Source of the DNA: Pseudomonadota bacterium
Lineage (GTDB): Bacteria > Pseudomonadota > Gammaproteobacteria > Burkholderiales > Rhodocyclaceae
Assembly (NCBI GenBank): GCA_023459095.1
Contig: JAEWVQ010000012.1
Span: 1 to 22,652 of the forward strand
Direction of reading: 5' to 3'
Length of the DNA: 22,652 bases
Below, one piece after another: positions 9,248 through 16,430 of this stretch (position 1 is the stretch's first letter; every line of letters starts with the position of its first letter). The notes under the pieces were generated by a model that worked only from the letters and a program-made list of their open reading frames with translations, searched no databases and was not told where the DNA came from. Made by a program: the position numbers and the translations under genes.

Positions 9248-9286
9248 CGCAGCGCCTGCCGCGTCACTGCCAGGCCAGGCGCTGCG
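9248..9286 (-). repeat. Inverted repeat in the ogt leader
   Basis: Eleven-base perfect arms CGCAGCGCCTG (9248-9258) and complement (9276-9286) are separated by 17 bases. They lie in the 154-bp gap between the chalcone-isomerase-like gene and ogt. A stem-loop could form in the ogt leader. There is no T-run, and the long loop makes a terminator unlikely. Confidence 0.35.
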
Positions 9287-9299
9287 GTCCGAGGCGTGG

Positions 9300-9305
9300 A
9301 TTATG
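9300..9305 (-). promoter_or_regulatory. Possible -10 element of ogt-xerD
   Basis: CATAAT reads on the minus strand, one base off consensus, about 110 bases upstream of the ogt start. No -35 of quality stands at 16-18 bp. If real, it would make ogt-xerD a separate unit from the gene upstream. Confidence 0.3.
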
Positions 9306-9342
9306 TCATGGGGCCGCAGCGGTGCGTGGGGGCAGGCGCAGG

Positions 9343-9930
9343 TCAGTCGCCAGCGCCGAGCAGGGCGCGCTTGAGCTCGGCGTCGGCCGGCTGGTCGCCG
9401 AGCCAGATCCGCATCAGGGCGGGAAACAAGGCGGTATCGGCGATGTCGGCGCCGCGTGGCTGGCCATTGATGCTCAGGCGGGTGCCGCCGGCGACCGCGT
9501 CGAGTTGCACGACCGTACCCTTGGGTGCCTTGCCCAGAGCCAGCAGCGTGGCGCGCAGGCTGTCGATGGCGGGCTGCAGGGCGGTGAGCTGGGCGCTGCC
9601 GTGATTGTTGGCGAGGCCGTCGATCAGAGCGTCGGCAAACTGCGCGGCCTCCAGGTCGCGCAGCAGGACGAGGTGCAGGCGGCGCGCGCCGGTGGTGGCG
9701 AGGGCGGTGGCCGCATCGCCGGTACGTGCGGGCAGGTAGAGGCCCATGGCGTACACCTTGAACATCAGCCGGGTGCGCACCCCTGCGCCGTTCAGGGTCA
9801 GGGTGTCGCCGGCGACCGTGGTGCGCTCGTCGAAGCGCACCCCGCCGGCCTCGCCGGCGGCGGCAGGGGCGGCGGCGAGGGCAAGGACCAGCAGCGGCGC
9901 GGCGGCAAGCTGGCGCAGGGTATCGATCAT
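9343..9930 (-). CDS. Secreted chalcone-isomerase-fold protein
   Basis: 195-aa protein with a signal peptide (hydrophobic 8-24, likely cleavage after AAA near residue 25), so it is expected in the periplasm. The body resembles the bacterial chalcone isomerase-like family, with RLMFKVYAMGLYLPAR at about 53-68 and GARRLHLVLLRDLEAAQFADA after it. Plant chalcone isomerase acts in flavonoid synthesis; the bacterial secreted relatives have no established reaction, and a lipid or fatty-acid ligand is only a possibility from plant FAP relatives. GAGGAG precedes the ATG at 9930. A 17-bp perfect palindrome lies directly upstream. proA precedes it on the same strand. Confidence 0.82.
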   Translation of the reverse strand: MIDTLRQLAAAPLLVLALAAAPAAAGEAGGVRFDERTTVAGDTLTLNGAGVRTRLMFKVYAMGLYLPARTGDAATALATTGARRLHLVLLRDLEAAQFADALIDGLANNHGSAQLTALQPAIDSLRATLLALGKAPKGTVVQLDAVAGGTRLSINGQPRGADIADTALFPALMRIWLGDQPADAELKRALLGAGD

Positions 9931-9954
9931 TGGGAGTCTCCTCGTGCTTTCATA

Positions 9955-9995
9955 TAGAGTTCAAACGGTCGAATTAAACGACCGTTTGAACTCTA
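9955..9995. promoter_or_regulatory. Perfect 17-bp inverted repeat, probable operator
   Basis: TAGAGTTCAAACGGTCG (9955-9971) is followed by the seven-base spacer AATTAAA and its exact complement (9979-9995). It ends 24 bp before the chalcone-isomerase-like start. On the minus strand the sequence after the repeat is ATATGAAAG, without a T-run, so a terminator is less likely than an operator. The half-site AAACGGTCG/CGACCGTTT with an AT-rich centre looks like the operators of dimeric TetR-type repressors. That reading is inference. An RNA hairpin in the leader is the alternative. Confidence 0.6.
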
Positions 9996-10033
9996 GCAGG
10001 GAGACCGGGCGGCGGCCAGCGCCGCCGTGGAAG

Positions 10034-11311
10034 TCAGCGACGCACTTCGCCGTTGCCGAACACGATCCATTTCTGGCTGGTCAGGCCTTCGAGGCCGACC
10101 GGGCCGCGGGCATGGATCTTGTCGGTGGAAATGCCGATTTCGGCGCCGAGGCCGTACTCGAAGCCGTCGGCAAAGCGCGTCGAGGCGTTGACCATGACCG
10201 AGGCGGAGTCGACCTCGCGCAGGAAGCGCATCGCCCGCGTGTAGTTCTCGGTGATGATCGCCTCGGTATGGCCCGAGCTGTAGCGGTTGATGTGGGCGAT
10301 TGCTTCGTCGAGGTCGGCGACCACGCGCACCGCGATGATCGGCGCCAGATATTCCTCCGACCAGTCCTGCTCGCTCGCCGGCACCAGGCGCAGGTCGTCG
10401 ATGTCGGCCTCGCGCAGGATGGCGAGGGACTCGGCGCAGCCGCGCACCTCGACGCCCTGGTCGGCGAGCATGGTGCCGATCTCGGGCAGGAAGCGGTGCG
10501 CCGCGGCGCGCGCGACGAGCAGCGATTCGGTGGTGTTGCAGGTGCCGTAACGCTGGGTTTTGGCGTTCTCGACGATGGGCACGACCTTGGCCGGATCGGC
10601 GTCGGCGTCGACGAAGACGTGGCAGTTGCCGTCGAGGTGCTTGATCACCGGCACGCGCGCATCGCGGGTGATGCGTTCGATCAACCCCTTGCCGCCGCGC
10701 GGCACGATCACGTCGACGAACTCGGGCATGGTGATCAGCACGCCCACGGCTTCGCGGTCGGTGGTGTCCACCACCTGCACTGCGTGCTCCGGCAGGCCGG
10801 CGGCGGCGAGGCCGCTGCGCACGCAGGCGGCGATTGCCTGGTTGCAGTGCAGCGCCTCCTTGCCGCCGCGCAGGATCGCGGCATTGCCCGACTTCAGGCA
10901 CAGTGCCGCGGCGTCGGCGGTGACGTTGGGGCGGGCTTCGTAGATGATGCCGATCACCCCCAGCGGGACGCGCATCTTGCCGACCTGGATGCCGGACGGA
11001 CGGCGCTTGAGGTCGGTCATTTCGCCGACCGGATCGGGCAGCGCGGCGACCTGCTCGAGGCCGATGGCGATCGCCTCGACGCCTTTCTCGCTGAGGGCGA
11101 GGCGGTCGATCATCGCCGCATCGAGCCCGGCGGCGCGTGCGGCCTCGAGGTCGCGGGCGTTGGCGGCGAGCAGCGCGGCGCGCTGGCTGCGGATCGTCGC
11201 GGCCATGGCGACGAGCGCCTTGTTCTTGGCTTCGGTGGAGGCGGCGGCGAGCTGGCGCGAGGCGCTGCGCGCCTGCCGGCCCAGGGTTTCCATGTAGTCG
11301 CGGATGTCCAT
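10034..11311 (-). CDS. proA: Gamma-glutamyl phosphate reductase (glutamate-5-semialdehyde dehydrogenase)
   Basis: NADPH-dependent reduction of gamma-glutamyl phosphate to glutamate semialdehyde, the second step of proline synthesis from glutamate. It is 425 aa, typical. An aldehyde-dehydrogenase fold is evident, with IYEARPNVTADAAALCLKSG at about 123-142, RGGKGLI at 205-211 and the catalytic C258 in YGTCNTTES. The ATG at 11311 has no clear ribosome binding site. proB is not in the window. It lies 121 bp downstream of holA on the same strand. Confidence 0.96.
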   Translation of the reverse strand: MDIRDYMETLGRQARSASRQLAAASTEAKNKALVAMAATIRSQRAALLAANARDLEAARAAGLDAAMIDRLALSEKGVEAIAIGLEQVAALPDPVGEMTDLKRRPSGIQVGKMRVPLGVIGIIYEARPNVTADAAALCLKSGNAAILRGGKEALHCNQAIAACVRSGLAAAGLPEHAVQVVDTTDREAVGVLITMPEFVDVIVPRGGKGLIERITRDARVPVIKHLDGNCHVFVDADADPAKVVPIVENAKTQRYGTCNTTESLLVARAAAHRFLPEIGTMLADQGVEVRGCAESLAILREADIDDLRLVPASEQDWSEEYLAPIIAVRVVADLDEAIAHINRYSSGHTEAIITENYTRAMRFLREVDSASVMVNASTRFADGFEYGLGAEIGISTDKIHARGPVGLEGLTSQKWIVFGNGEVRR

Positions 11312-11432
11312 AGCGTTCGAAGGTGGCCGCGCGGCGGGCGGCTGAGGGGAAATCGGGTAAACAGCGATTAAACCACCGATCGCGGCGGGCGGGGAGGCCG
11401 GCGCGGCGGTTGCGTCCGGTGGCGCCCGAGGT

Positions 11433-12440
11433 TCAGCGCCGGACCAGACGCAGGGTGAGGTGCAGGAACTCGTCCCACACGTCGCCGGTGGCGAGGCCCT
11501 TGATCATGCGGTCGATGCGCGCGGCGTGCATCAGCGCGGCGCGCAGCGCGCCGAGCTTGAGGCGGCCGACGGCGCGGGTCAGCGCCTGGCGGCGGCGCTC
11601 GTCGAACACGCGTTCGGCCTTGAGCAGCGCGGGCAGCGGTTGGCCGGCGTCCTGACCGGCGCGCAGCGCGGCGAGGGTGCGGGTTTCGTTGGCGAGCGCC
11701 CACAGCACCAGCGGTGGCGCCGCGCCTTCGCCGCGCAGGCCGTCGAGCAGGCGCGCGCAGCGCGCCGGATCGCCCTCGAGCACGGCCTCGCGCAGCTTGT
11801 CGATGTCGTAACGGGCGACGTTGAGCACCGCGTCCTGCACCTGCTCCAGATTGAGCGCGCCTTCCGGGTTGAGCAGGGCGAGCTTGCGGATTTCCTGATG
11901 GGCGGCGAGCAGGTTGCCTTCGACATGGTCGGCGATGAAGGCGAGCGCTTCCGGCGTCGCGCTCTGCTGCTGGGCGGCGAGGCGGCGCGCGATCCACTCG
12001 GGCAGGCGCTCGCGTTCGGGGGCGTTGGCTTCGATCGCGGTGCCGGCCTCGGTGAGCGCCTTCCACCAGCCGGTCTTGCGCGCCTGCCAATCGACTTCGG
12101 GGAGGGTGACCAGCGTGCACACGCCCGCGGGCAGGTGCGTGCAATAGCGCTGCAGGGCTTCGCCGCCGTCGCGGCCAGGCTTGCCGCCGGGGATGCGCAG
12201 GTCGACCAGCTTGGCGCCGCCGAACAGCGACATGTTGCCCGCGGCCAGGGCCAGGTTCTCCCAGCGGAAACCCTGGCCGACGACCAGGGTTTCGCGCTCG
12301 GAATAGCCTTGCTTGCGCGCCGCGGCGCGGATCGCGTCGGCGGCTTCGAGCACCAGCAGCGGCTCGTCGCCATGCACCACCCACAGCGGGGCGAGCGGCT
12401 TGCCGAGCTGGGCCGCGAGCTGCTCGGGGCGCAGGATCAC
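11433..12440 (-). CDS. holA: DNA polymerase III subunit delta
   Basis: Clamp-loader subunit that opens the beta sliding clamp. It is 335 aa, the usual length for proteobacterial HolA. WVVHGDEPLLVLEAADAIR near residues 19-37 is the family N-terminus, GNMSLFGGAKLVDLRIP (about 68-84) lies in the clamp-binding region, and the C-terminal collar domain ends the protein. The start is GTG at 12440, overlapping the lptE stop by four bases (GTGA), which implies coupling. leuS-lptE-holA is the same order as in E. coli. Confidence 0.94.
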   Translation of the reverse strand: MILRPEQLAAQLGKPLAPLWVVHGDEPLLVLEAADAIRAAARKQGYSERETLVVGQGFRWENLALAAGNMSLFGGAKLVDLRIPGGKPGRDGGEALQRYCTHLPAGVCTLVTLPEVDWQARKTGWWKALTEAGTAIEANAPERERLPEWIARRLAAQQQSATPEALAFIADHVEGNLLAAHQEIRKLALLNPEGALNLEQVQDAVLNVARYDIDKLREAVLEGDPARCARLLDGLRGEGAAPPLVLWALANETRTLAALRAGQDAGQPLPALLKAERVFDERRRQALTRAVGRLKLGALRAALMHAARIDRMIKGLATGDVWDEFLHLTLRLVRR

Positions 12441-12967
12441 GGGTTGCGACGCACCGCGCCGAGGCGGCGCATGATCTGAGCGATGAGGTCGGCTTCCATG
12501 TCGCGGTAGAGCAGGGCTTCTTCCTGTTCCTTGCCGAGGATCTGGGCGTCGTCGAAGGTGTATTCGCGGCGTGCGGCGATCTGGGTCGGCGCGATGAGGT
12601 CGGCGTTGGCCTTGTCGACCAGGCGGAAGCGGATGACCTGGGTGAGTTCGTACTCGCGCACCTTGCCCGCGCCGGTGAGGCTGAGGATCTCGCGTCCGCG
12701 TTCGTTGCCGAGCAGTTGCAGGCGGACCTCGGCCTGCGCAGGGTCCTCGACCACCGTGGTGCTGCCGCTGGTCGCGACCTGGCGGCGCAGGGCGGCGCCG
12801 AGGTCGGAAAACTCGCTGACCCCGATATGGATGGTGGCGAAATCCAGCGCTTGCGGTCCGCGCAGGCGGAAACCGCAGCCGGCGAGCACGACCGCGGCCG
12901 GCAGGGCCGCTGCGGCGGCGTGGAAGCGGCGGCGGGCCGCGGCGTGGGTGGGGAGGCGGGGGGGCAT
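12437..12967 (-). CDS. lptE: LPS-assembly lipoprotein LptE
   Basis: Outer-membrane lipoprotein that plugs the LptD barrel and helps insert lipopolysaccharide. It is 176 aa. A signal peptide ends in the lipobox LAGC with the lipidated C31, followed by GFRLRG, typical of LptE. The ATG at 12967 has GAGGAC at normal spacing, placed at the end of leuS. A longer frame from 13102 lies within leuS and is rejected. It starts 10 bp after the leuS stop and overlaps holA. Confidence 0.92.
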   Translation of the reverse strand: MPPRLPTHAAARRRFHAAAAALPAAVVLAGCGFRLRGPQALDFATIHIGVSEFSDLGAALRRQVATSGSTTVVEDPAQAEVRLQLLGNERGREILSLTGAGKVREYELTQVIRFRLVDKANADLIAPTQIAARREYTFDDAQILGKEQEEALLYRDMEADLIAQIMRRLGAVRRNP

Positions 12968-12977
12968 GCCGGCGTCC

Positions 12978-15599
12978 TCAGACAACGATGTTGACCAGGC
13001 GGCCGGGGACGACCACGACCTTCTTCGGCGGCTTGCCTTCCATGAACTTCTGCGCCGCCTCGGCGGCCAGCGCCTGGGCCTCGATGGCGCTGCGCGCGGC
13101 ATCGGCGGCGACCTTGATGCTGCCGCGCAGCTTGCCGTTGACCTGCAGCATCAACTCGATCTCGTCCTGCACGAGCGCCGCGTCGAGCGGTTCCGGCCAG
13201 CCTGCGGCGAGGATGTCGCCGCCGAGGCCGCAGTCCTGCCACAGCGCCTGGGCGATGTGCGGGGTGATCGGCGACAGCAGGCGGACGAGGATGGAGAAGC
13301 CTTCCTCGGCGACTTCGGCGTGGGCGGCGGCGGCATCGCGCGGCGCCTTCTCGAGCGCGTTGAGGATCTTCATCGCCGCCGACACCACGGTGTTGAACTG
13401 GTGCTTGCCGAAGTCGTAGTTGGCCTGCTTGAGGTGGGTGTGGATCTCGCGGCGCACGTCGGCGAGCGCCGCGGGCAGGGTACCGGCGGCGAGCGCGCGT
13501 TGGGCGGGCAGCGCGGCGCGGAATTCGCTGGCGTAGGCGTGGCCGTAGTTCCACACTCGGCGCAGGAAGCGCGAGGCGCCTTCGACGCCGGAGTCGGACC
13601 ACTCGAGCTGCTGGTCGGGCGGTGCGGCGAAAATGATGAACAGGCGCGCGGTGTCGGCGCCGTACTGGTCGACCAGGGCCTGCGGATCGACGCCGTTGTT
13701 CTTCGACTTCGACATCTTCTCGGTGCCGCCGATCACCACCGGCATGCCGTCGCTGGCGAGCTTGGCGGCGACGATGCGGCCGCGCTCGTCGCGCTCGACG
13801 GTGACGTCGGCCGGGTTGATCCACTGCTTCTTGCCGCCGTCGAGCTCGCGGTAATAGGTTTCGGCCACCACCATGCCCTGGGTGAGCAGGTTGGTGAACG
13901 GCTCGGACACATTCACCAGGCCGCAGTCGCGCATCGCGCGGGTGAAGAAGCGCGAGTACAGCAGATGCAGGATGGCGTGCTCGATGCCGCCGATGTACTG
14001 ATCGACCGGCGCCCAGTAATTGACCCGCTCATCGACCATCGCGGTGCCGCAGTCGGCGGCGGCGTAGCGCAGGAAGTACCACGACGACTCGACGAAGGTG
14101 TCCATGGTGTCGGTTTCGCGTCGCGCCGGCTTGCCGCACTTCGGGCAGCTGCATTCGTAGAACTCGGGCATCTTCGCCAGCGGCGAGCCGCGGCCGGTGA
14201 TCTCGACGTCCTCGGGGAGCACCACCGGCAGCTGGGCGTCGGGCACCGGCACGTCGCCGCAGTCGGCGCAGTGGATCATCGGGATCGGGCAACCCCAGTA
14301 GCGCTGGCGCGAGATGCCCCAGTCGCGCAGGCGGTATTGCACGCGCTTGTTGCCCAGGCCCTTGGCGGCGAGGTCGGCGGCGATCGCGTCCACTGCGTCC
14401 TGGAAGTGCAGGCCGTCGTACTTGCCGGAGTTCACCAGCTTGCCGTGCTCGGCATAGGCGTCGAGCCACGGCGCCACGGTGTCTTCGTAGGCGTCATGGG
14501 TGGAGCGGATCACCATCTTCACCGGCAGCTTGTACTTGGCGGCGAAGGCGAAGTCGCGTTCGTCGTGCGCCGGCACCGCCATCACCGCGCCTTCGCCGTA
14601 GCCCATCAGCACGTAGTTGGCGACCCACACCGGCAGGTATTCGCCGGTGAGCGGATGGACCACGCGCAACCCGGTGGCCATGCCCTTCTTTTCCATGGTG
14701 GCGAGATCGGCCTCGGCGACGCCGCCGTGCTTGCATTCCTCGACGAACGCGGCGAGTTCGGGATTGCCGGCGGCGGCGCGGGTGGCGAGCGGATGTTCGG
14801 CGGCGACCGCGACGTAGGTGGCGCCCATCAGCGTGTCGGCGCGCGTGGTGAACACCTTGAGCACGCCCGATTCGCCGATCGTCGACAGGTCGTAGGGGAA
14901 GTGCACCTCCACGCCCTCGGAGCGGCCGATCCAGTTCTTCTGCATGAGCTTGACCTGCTCGGGCCAGCCCGGCAGGTCGTCGAGCGCGGCGAGCAGCTCG
15001 TCGGCGTAGGCGGTGATCTTCATGTAGTACATGGGGATCTCGCGCTTTTCCACGAGCGCGCCGGAGCGCCAGCCGCGACCGTCGATGACCTGCTCGTTGG
15101 CGAGCACGGTCTCATCCACCGGGTCCCAGTTCACCGTGCCGAGCTTCTTGTAGATCAGTCCCTTCTCGAACAGGCGGGTGAACAGCCACTGTTCCCAGCG
15201 GTAGTACTCCGGCGTGCACGTGGCCAGTTCGCGCGACCAGTCGATGGCGAAGCCGAGGCGCTTCAACTGCCCCTTCATGTAGTCGATGTTGGCGTAGGTC
15301 CACTTCGCCGGCGCCACGTTGTTCTGGATCGCGGCGTTCTCCGCCGGCATGCCGAAGGCGTCCCAGCCCATGGGCTGGAGCACGTTGTAGCCCTTCATGC
15401 GGTGGTAGCGCGCGAGTACGTCGCCGATCGTGTAGTTGCGCACGTGGCCCATGTGCAGCTTGCCCGACGGGTAGGGGAACATCGACAGGCAGTAATACTT
15501 CGGGCGGCTGGCGTCCTCGACGACGCGGAACGCCGAGGTGGAGTCCCAGTGTTGCTGGGCGGCCGTTTCGACGGCTGCGGGCTGGTATTTGTCCTGCAT
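12978..15599 (-). CDS. leuS: Leucyl-tRNA synthetase
   Basis: Charges tRNA-Leu. It is 873 aa, close to E. coli. Class I signatures are HMGH at 49-52 and KMSKS at 628-632. The CP1 editing domain has TTRADTLMGATYVAVAAEHP at 251-270 and the AHDERDF motif around 344-350, so proofreading should be intact. Cysteine pairs at about 444-447 and 483-488 suggest zinc-ribbon-like inserts. The ATG at 15599 fits the family N-terminus MQDKYQP; an in-frame TTG at 15626 would add nine residues. Neither has a clear ribosome binding site. It begins the leuS-lptE-holA unit. Confidence 0.97.
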   Translation of the reverse strand: MQDKYQPAAVETAAQQHWDSTSAFRVVEDASRPKYYCLSMFPYPSGKLHMGHVRNYTIGDVLARYHRMKGYNVLQPMGWDAFGMPAENAAIQNNVAPAKWTYANIDYMKGQLKRLGFAIDWSRELATCTPEYYRWEQWLFTRLFEKGLIYKKLGTVNWDPVDETVLANEQVIDGRGWRSGALVEKREIPMYYMKITAYADELLAALDDLPGWPEQVKLMQKNWIGRSEGVEVHFPYDLSTIGESGVLKVFTTRADTLMGATYVAVAAEHPLATRAAAGNPELAAFVEECKHGGVAEADLATMEKKGMATGLRVVHPLTGEYLPVWVANYVLMGYGEGAVMAVPAHDERDFAFAAKYKLPVKMVIRSTHDAYEDTVAPWLDAYAEHGKLVNSGKYDGLHFQDAVDAIAADLAAKGLGNKRVQYRLRDWGISRQRYWGCPIPMIHCADCGDVPVPDAQLPVVLPEDVEITGRGSPLAKMPEFYECSCPKCGKPARRETDTMDTFVESSWYFLRYAAADCGTAMVDERVNYWAPVDQYIGGIEHAILHLLYSRFFTRAMRDCGLVNVSEPFTNLLTQGMVVAETYYRELDGGKKQWINPADVTVERDERGRIVAAKLASDGMPVVIGGTEKMSKSKNNGVDPQALVDQYGADTARLFIIFAAPPDQQLEWSDSGVEGASRFLRRVWNYGHAYASEFRAALPAQRALAAGTLPAALADVRREIHTHLKQANYDFGKHQFNTVVSAAMKILNALEKAPRDAAAAHAEVAEEGFSILVRLLSPITPHIAQALWQDCGLGGDILAAGWPEPLDAALVQDEIELMLQVNGKLRGSIKVAADAARSAIEAQALAAEAAQKFMEGKPPKKVVVVPGRLVNIVV

Positions 15600-15638
15600 G
15601 GGCTGGGGCGCGGAGCGGCGGGGCAATGGAAACGGGCA

Positions 15639-15644
15639 ATTATA
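15639..15644 (-). promoter_or_regulatory. -10 element of leuS
   Basis: A perfect TATAAT reads on the minus strand 39 bases upstream of the leuS ATG. At 17 bp spacing the -35 position is AGCCCG, which is not a good match. The element follows the terminator of the gene upstream, which fits a promoter that starts the leuS-lptE-holA transcript. Confidence 0.55.
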
Positions 15645-15694
15645 TCGCGAAGCCCGACAGCCGGGCTCGGCGCCGGCGGCGGAGCGGTGGGCGC

Positions 15695-15732
15695 AAAAAA
15701 AAACGGCACCCGCCGGGAAAGGCTGGGTGCCG
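15695..15732 (-). terminator. Intrinsic terminator of the 110-aa hypothetical gene
   Basis: On the minus strand CGGCACCC and GGGTGCCG (15732-15725 and 15711-15704) form an eight-base stem, with a further three-base pairing inside the loop, directly followed by nine T residues (15703-15695). This is a textbook rho-independent terminator. It lies 86 bp after the stop at 15819 and separates that gene from leuS. Confidence 0.9.
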
Positions 15733-15818
15733 AATCTCCAATGGAGGAGAGGAGGGAGACGGTGCCGCGGCCCGGCGTGCGGGCGCGCCGTGGGTGCGCA
15801 GTGTGCGGCGCGGGGCGC

Positions 15819-16151
15819 TCAGGCCGCGCGGCGCGGCGCGGTGCTGCCGGTCTGGCGCTGCCAGGTCGCCGACATGGCGCTGAACACGTCTTCCATCGCG
15901 GTCAGCGGCAGGCGCCACATGCGCTGCTGGGTGCGGATCAGCGGCGTGACGCGCGGCGCGCACAGGCTGTTCTGCTCTTCCTGCAGCAGGCGCTGGAAGA
16001 TGGCCATGGCCGCGCCCCAGTATTCGGCGTTGCCGACCCAGCCGGTTTCGGCGGTGGCTTCGCGGATGGCCTTGCGCCACAGGACGGTGGCGCGTTCGAT
16101 CGAGACGCCCGCCTTGCGGGCATACCAGGGGAGAAGTTTGGGGGTCTGCAT
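15819..16151 (-). CDS. Hypothetical protein, 110 aa
   Basis: Not recognised. The protein is soluble, rich in helix-forming residues and Trp (six residues). The N-terminal half, with WYARKAGVSIERATVLWRKA at about 9-28 and TGWVGNAEYWGAAM following, is probably a compact helical unit. The C-terminal half is more basic. There is no signal peptide or membrane segment. AAGGAG stands seven bases before the ATG at 16151, the best ribosome binding site nearby. It has its own candidate -10 (16260-16265) and a strong terminator, so it is very probably a real, separately transcribed gene. No function is proposed. Confidence 0.8.
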   Translation of the reverse strand: MQTPKLLPWYARKAGVSIERATVLWRKAIREATAETGWVGNAEYWGAAMAIFQRLLQEEQNSLCAPRVTPLIRTQQRMWRLPLTAMEDVFSAMSATWQRQTGSTAPRRAA

Positions 16152-16259
16152 GGGTGTGCTCCTTGGCCGGGTAGGGCCGTTGCGCCGGCGCCGGGCTCGT
16201 GACCCTTTGGTGGCGCAATTGCTGTCGTGCAAAATCGTTGGGGTGATCCGTTCGGTGCG

Positions 16260-16265
16260 ATTCTA
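16260..16265 (-). promoter_or_regulatory. Candidate -10 element of the 110-aa hypothetical gene
   Basis: TAGAAT reads on the minus strand in the context GCG-TAGAAT-CGC, about 109 bases upstream of the start at 16151. TTGACC, a good -35 hexamer, is found upstream but 24 bp away, too far to pair with it. The leader would be about 100 bases long. Confidence 0.35.
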
Positions 16266-16311
16266 CGCCGCAGTCGAGGTGGATTCGTCGGTCAATGGTT
16301 ATTAATTGTTG

Positions 16312-16327
16312 CTGTGCACAATATCAG
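16312..16327. promoter_or_regulatory. LexA-like box upstream of uvrD
   Basis: CTGTGCACAATATCAG has the CTG-N10-CAG spacing of the SOS operator, matches seven of the eight bases of CTGT-N8-ACAG, and has an AT-leaning centre. uvrD is an SOS gene in E. coli. The site is 104 bp from the uvrD start and 76 bp upstream of the candidate -10 at 16403, further than usual, so it may act on another promoter or be chance. Confidence 0.3.
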
Positions 16328-16402
16328 GATGGTGGTCGATTTCAACTCGCCGCCGAGGGGGTGTTGCTCGCTTGCGACAGTCGGGGCGTGCGGGCGGACG
16401 GG

Positions 16403-16408
16403 TAGAAT
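16403..16408 (+). promoter_or_regulatory. Candidate -10 element of uvrD
   Basis: TAGAAT lies 23 bases upstream of the uvrD start, just before a GGCGGGC discriminator and the AAGGGAG ribosome binding site. TTGCGA at 16372 is the nearest -35-like hexamer but stands 25 bp away. The same hexamer recurs upstream of tsaD, folB and the 110-aa gene. Confidence 0.4.
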
Positions 16409-16430
16409 GGCGGGCTCGAAGGGAGTCCCG

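Noticed and set aside
8668..9267. N-terminal 200-codon extension of xerD
   Set aside because: It lies over ogt in another frame. The XerD domain begins after the ATG at 8667, which overlaps the ogt stop.
9955..9995. Reading the 17-bp inverted repeat as the intrinsic terminator of proA
   Set aside because: No T-run follows on the minus strand (ATATGAAAG), and it sits only 24 bp before the next start codon, which suits an operator better. Partial termination cannot be excluded.
11368..13824. 818-codon minus-strand frame across proA-holA gap, holA, lptE and leuS
   Set aside because: Arg/Ala/Pro-rich out-of-frame reading that overlaps three real genes on the same strand.
12531..16202. 1223-codon open frame on the plus strand opposite lptE, leuS and the 110-aa gene
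   Set aside because: It mirrors real minus-strand genes with clear family motifs. The His/Gly/Ala/Arg/Val-rich product is typical of an antisense frame in GC-rich DNA, and it crosses a T9 terminator and several gene boundaries.
16227..16430. N-terminal extension of uvrD by 68 codons
   Set aside because: It runs through the intergenic region with the candidate -10 and the AAGGGAG site. UvrD proteins start close to the LNEEQ motif, which fits the ATG at 16431.
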